Below, piece by piece: positions 61,801 through 64,000 of a stretch of DNA of 64,000 nt (positions are counted from its first letter, which is position 1; every line of letters begins with the position of its first letter). The translations under genes were made by a program, and so were the position numbers. This DNA comes from Tamarix chinensis. Lineage: Eukaryota; Streptophyta; Magnoliopsida; Caryophyllales; Tamaricaceae. The stretch covers positions 50,288,218 to 50,352,217 of the forward strand of contig CM060181.1 of assembly GCA_030549775.1 (NCBI GenBank), written 5' to 3'. The notes beneath the pieces were generated by a model that was given only the letters and a program-made list of their open reading frames with translations, did no database searches and had not been told where the DNA came from.

Positions 61801-62139
61801 ATGATTCCACGCGCTACCCTACAGATGGTGAATCGGTATCTATGATTGATGTTATTGATGATTTAACTGAAAAGGTTTACAAATTATCATATGCGGATCC
61901 TTTAGAAGTAACCTTAACTCAATGCATAGAAACTAAAGTTTTAGAAGAACTAAATGAGATGTCTGATATTGAAGAAGAGATCAAAAAGGTAGTAGCTGCT
62001 TTGGGAGCATGTCCTGGTAGAATCAGAAAATTTGTGGATTTACCATTAATATTAGATAGACCTTTACCTTCCATAGAGCAAGCACCAGAAGTGGAGTTGA
62101 AACCTTTACCTAACCATCTCAAGCATGCATTATTATAAG

Positions 62140-63350
62140 ATAAAAATACCCTTCATGTTATCATCCCTAGTGAACTGACACCCCAACAAGAAAAAAAAAA
62201 CTTGTTAATGTTTTGAAAAAGTATAAATCTTCTTTGGGATGGACGATTGCTGATATTAAGGGTATTAGTCCTTCAGTATGTATGCATTGGATTTTAATGG
62301 AAGATGATGTTAAGCAAAGTAGACAAGTATAACGTAGGTTAAATCCAATCATGATGGAGGTAGTGAAGAAAGAGGTGTTAAAATTGTTATCTGTGGGAGT
62401 CATTCATCCAATTTCTGATAGTAGTTGGGTTAGTCCTCTTCAAGTCGTACCAAGAAAACGGGAATCACTATAGTGGAAAATGATAAGGGAGAAATGGTTC
62501 CTACTAGAGTTCAAAATGATTGGAGGGTATGTGTAGATTAGAGGAAGTTGAACTCCATGACTAGGAAAGATCATTTTCCTCTACCATTTATGGATCAAAT
62601 GTTAGAGAGGTTAGCGGGTCATGCTTATTATTGTTTTCTTGATGGATATTCTAGATATGTGCCGGTTCCCGTAGCTCTAGAAGATCAAGAGAAGACCACA
62701 TTTACATGTCCTTATAGTACGTTTGCATATCGTCACATGCCATTTGGGCTATGCAATGCCCCTGCCATAATCCAAAGATGTATGGTAATCATATTTTCCA
62801 AATATTTAGAGAAAATTATCGAGGTATTCCTGGATGATTTTAGTATTCATGGGGATACTTTTGATGAATGCCTGGGTAATTTAACCCTCATCTTGAAAAG
62901 ATATCTTGAAACAAATCTTGTACTAATATTTGAAAATTTTCATTTTATGGTTCAACAAGGAATAGTTTTGGGACATGTCATTTCGGCTAAAGGAATTGAA
63001 GTAGATAAGGCAAAAATCAATCTTATAGCTTCATTACCTCATCCGTCAATAGTTAAAGATGTGCGTTCATTCTTGGGACATGTTTGATTTTATCGCCGAT
63101 TCATTAAGGATTTTTCTAATATAGCCCAACCTTTGTGTAAGCGTCTTAAAAAAATGGAGTTTCAGTTTGATGATGCATGCAAGAAAGCATTTGAACATTT
63201 GAAGGAAAAATTAATCAGTGCACCCATACTTCAACCACTCGATTGGAATTTTCCCTTTGAAATAATGTGTGATGCATCTAACTATGTTGTTGGTGCAGTG
63301 CTAGGTCAAAGGATTGGGAAATATCCACATGTGATATCCTATACCTCATG
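62140..63350 (+). pseudogene. Ty3/gypsy reverse transcriptase and start of RNase H
   Basis: Upstream of the open part, 62215-62460 encodes the DIKGISPS-to-GVIHPISDS lead-in. The 179-codon frame at 62548-63087 holds RT blocks: CFLDGYSRY (first catalytic Asp, residue 32), FTCPYSTFAYRHMPFGLCNA, and FLDD (62827-62838, in place of the usual FMDD/YMDD), then GHVISAKGIEVDKAKI. A TAG replaces the Tyr codon of VDYRKLN just upstream (62537-62539), and a TGA at 63085-63087 interrupts SFLGH-FYRRFI. From 63133 a frame leads into RNase H with CDASNYVVGAVLGQ. The enzyme would copy element RNA into DNA; this copy is inactive. Confidence 0.9.
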
Positions 63351-63640
63351 AAATTTGAATGAAGCTTAGCTTAATTACACAACCACCAAGAAGGAGCTTC
63401 TTACCATTGTATTTGCTTTGGATAAATTTCATTCTTATCTTTTAGGCACTGCTATTATTGTTTATTCTGACCATGCACCTTTGAAATATCTACTGACAAA
63501 GAAGGAAGCAAAACCAAGATTGATTAGATGGATACTTCTACTCCAATAATTCAATTTACACATCAAAGATAATAATAAAAATGATCAGAAAATGGAGTAG
63601 CAGATCATCTAAGTAGGTTAATCAAGGAGTTTGAAGTTGA
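63351..63640 (+). pseudogene. RNase H domain, remainder
   Basis: After a TGA at 63350 the sequence reads [20 protein letters not shown] and [20 protein letters not shown], the RNase H blocks with the catalytic Glu and third Asp, then further stops. It ends before integrase with DHLSRLI-like coding at about 63605-63625. Confidence 0.8.
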
Positions 63641-63829
63641 GGCACCCATCAATGAAGCATTTCCGAATAAACAACTTCATGTCATTGGAAATAAGATACC
63701 ATGGTATGCTGACATGGTAAATTTTTTGGTCACAAAAGTATCTCCTTCACATTTTACTAAAGCACAAAAAGATAGGATGAAGATTCAAGCAAAATATTTT
63801 TGTATGGGATGATTTATATTTGTGGAAAC

Positions 63830-64000
63830 AATGTGCTGACCAAATCATTAGAATGCATATCCCTGATAATGAAATTCTTTCTATCTTAATATGTTGTCAT
63901 AACTATACTTTTGGGGGTCATTTTGGTTCTAAAAGAACAGCTTATAAAATTTTAGAAAGCGGATTTTACTAGCCTACCCCTGTTTAAGGATGCTTATGAA
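63830..64000 (+). pseudogene. Integrase zinc-binding domain, cut by the window edge
   Basis: The reading gives ADQIIRMHIPDNEILSILIC, then CHNYTFGGHFGSKRTAYKIL and ESGFY-stop. This is the HHCC region of plant Ty3 integrases, with a TAG where the family has Trp. The catalytic core and 3' LTR lie outside the window. Confidence 0.8.

Overview
The window is nuclear DNA from a flowering plant, most likely a eudicot. The evidence is spliced genes with GT-AG introns, two plant-specific gene families, AT-rich intergenic DNA and dense plant-type retrotransposons and DNA transposons. I cannot name the species. Only two intact genes are visible, so most of this is repeat-rich intergenic sequence.

Genes. 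A three-exon RZ1C-like RNA-binding protein (RRM plus CCHC zinc knuckle, 285 aa) lies on the plus strand at 14576-19024, with a 3.3 kb first coding intron and a probable 5'UTR intron. A single-exon nodulin-like/NFD4-like major facilitator transporter (630 aa) lies on the minus strand at 21136-23028. The two converge tail to tail across about 2.1 kb.

LTR-type repeats. A family of very long LTR-like units, with TGTAACACCCC-type starts and GGGGTGTTACA- or GGGGCATTTCA-type ends and no visible coding region, fills about 1-10120, 26500-29300, 45161-49269 and 50554-58063. Two copies are bounded by perfect 5-bp target site duplications: 45161-49269 (ATTAT) and 52823-58063 (GAAAC). They look like solo LTRs of 4.1 and 5.2 kb. 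The second sits inside the 5' LTR of a degenerate Athila-type Ty3/gypsy element, whose tRNA-Asp-like primer site, gag, protease, RT, RNase H and start of integrase run from 59426 off the right edge. A minus-strand gypsy gag remnant (about 10765-11690) and a Ty1/copia RNase H remnant (42576-42893) also occur.

DNA transposons. Region 30682-37012 looks like a nest. Outer inverted repeats enclose a hAT-like element (31327-35925, near-perfect 8-bp TSD) that is filled with two satellite-like arrays: 149-bp repeats, and a 452-bp higher-order repeat made of 180-bp and 273-bp units. A second short TIR element sits 15 bp to its right. Region 38055-40911 is a PIF/Harbinger-type element (TTA TSD) with a Myb/SANT-like remnant and a broken aspartyl-protease fragment on the opposite strand. 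A clean 358-bp hAT-like MITE with a perfect 8-bp TSD is at 49734-50091.

The remainder is AT-rich DNA with many microsatellites (AAT, TA, ATGT, ATTTT), in which I see no genes. I found no rRNA, tRNA, CRISPR array or bacterial-type system. Boundaries given as 'about' come from reading by eye and may be off by tens of bases.
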